From positions 37,950,975-38,014,974 of the forward strand of contig JAQNBH010000002.1 of NCBI GenBank assembly GCA_028752905.1: 64,000 bases of DNA, in the 5' to 3' direction. How positions within the stretch are numbered: position 1 is the first letter of the stretch; each line of letters begins with the position of its first letter. Shown here in pieces: positions 63,291 through 64,000 of this stretch. Below the pieces are notes generated by a model. The model was not told where the DNA came from. It worked only from the letters and a program-made list of their open reading frames with translations, and did no database searches. This DNA is from Cladorhizidae sp. MBARI D1340-BT2 (taxonomy: Eukaryota; Porifera; Demospongiae; Poecilosclerida; Cladorhizidae). The translations under genes and the position numbers were made by a program.

Positions 63291-64000
63291 CAATGGTGTT
63301 GGTCCAGTGTGTGTCCCCATAGAGCTATGGCCACCTACTTCAACCTGCCTCCACCAAGTGTGGTGTTGGTCCAGTGTGTGTCCCCATAGAGCTATGGCCA
63401 CCTACTTCAACTTGCCTCCACCCAGTGTGGTGTTGGTCCAGTGTGTGTCCCCATACAGCTATGGCCACCTACTTCAACTTGCCTCCACCCAGTATGGTGT
63501 TGGTCCAGTGTGTGTCCCCATAGAGCTATGGCCACCTATTTCAACTTACCTCCACCCAGTGTGGTGTTGGTCCAGTGTGTGTCCCCATAGAGCTATGGCC
63601 ACCTACTTCAACCTGCCTCCACCAAGTGTGGTGTTGGTCCAGTGTGTGTCCCCATAGAGCTATGGCCACCTACTTCAACTTGCCTCCACCCAGTGTGGTG
63701 TTGGTCCAGTGTGTGTCCCCATACAGCTATGGCCACCTACTTCAACTTGCCTCCACCCAGTATGGTGTTGGTCCAGTGTGTGTCCCCATAGAGCTATGGC
63801 CACCTATTTCAACTTACCTCCACCCAGTGTGGTGTTGGTCCAGTGTGTGTCCCCATAGAGCTATTGCCACGTACTTCAACCTGCCTCCACCCATGATGTG
63901 TTGGTCCAGTGTGTGTCCCCATAGAGCTATGGCCACCTACTTCAACTTACCTCCACCCAGTGTGGTGTTGGTCCAGTGTGTGTCCCCATAGAGCTATGGC
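63291..64000. repeat. 67-bp satellite array, continuing past the window
   Basis: Ten or more units. The variants CCACCAAGTG (63351 and 63619) and CATACAGCTATGG recur 268 bp apart, so four units form a higher-order repeat here. The array is cut by the window end. Confidence 0.95.

Overview
This is eukaryotic, metazoan-type nuclear DNA and is almost entirely satellite DNA and transposons. Supporting signs are spliced-type coding fragments (GT-AG borders), a DDX3-like helicase exon, hAT, piggyBac and pogo-like DNA transposons, and arrays built on the animal telomere hexamer TTAGGG. A marine invertebrate such as a sponge is plausible, but the sequence alone does not settle the species. No bacterial operon, rRNA, tRNA or CRISPR was found. 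Nearly all long open frames here are satellites whose period is a multiple of three and which happen to lack stops.

Layout. Positions 1-1096: two minisatellites flank one broken DDX3-type helicase exon. Positions 1097-6028: two decayed hAT transposases (ZMYM1/TTF-finger type) on opposite strands, abutting near 4564-4571. Positions 6057-17990: a giant AT-rich satellite of 25-bp units and derived 40-bp units, with multi-kilobase duplications. Positions 17998-19117: two (ATT)n runs with a 133-bp island between them. Positions 19118-20750: mostly unique DNA with a 62-bp repeat and (TG)n.

Positions 20750-64000 form a degenerate mega-repeat. The same modules recur in the same order and orientation: spacer B, TTAGGG-like array, spacer C (AT-rich, with a conserved coding-like fragment), 67-bp array, spacer A, 42-bp array, then spacer B again. 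TTAGGG-like arrays start near 22.19, 34.96, 52.25 and 61.37 kb. Their periods (24, 30 and 84 bp) and that of the 42-bp array are all multiples of six with a visible hexamer register, so I infer one telomere-derived satellite superfamily.

The mega-repeat copies serve as empty-site controls for mobile elements. A 3.27-kb piggyBac element (54564-57828) sits in spacer A with TTAA duplications, matching inverted ends and a transposase with a full DDD triad but one frameshift. A 774-bp near-perfect palindromic MITE (46558-47331) sits in spacer C, also with TTAA. A 2.66-kb element with 15-bp inverted ends (27347-30009) interrupts spacer A of the first cycle and carries a nested pogo-like non-autonomous element. 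The piggyBac transposase is the only near-intact gene; everything else coding-like is fragmentary.
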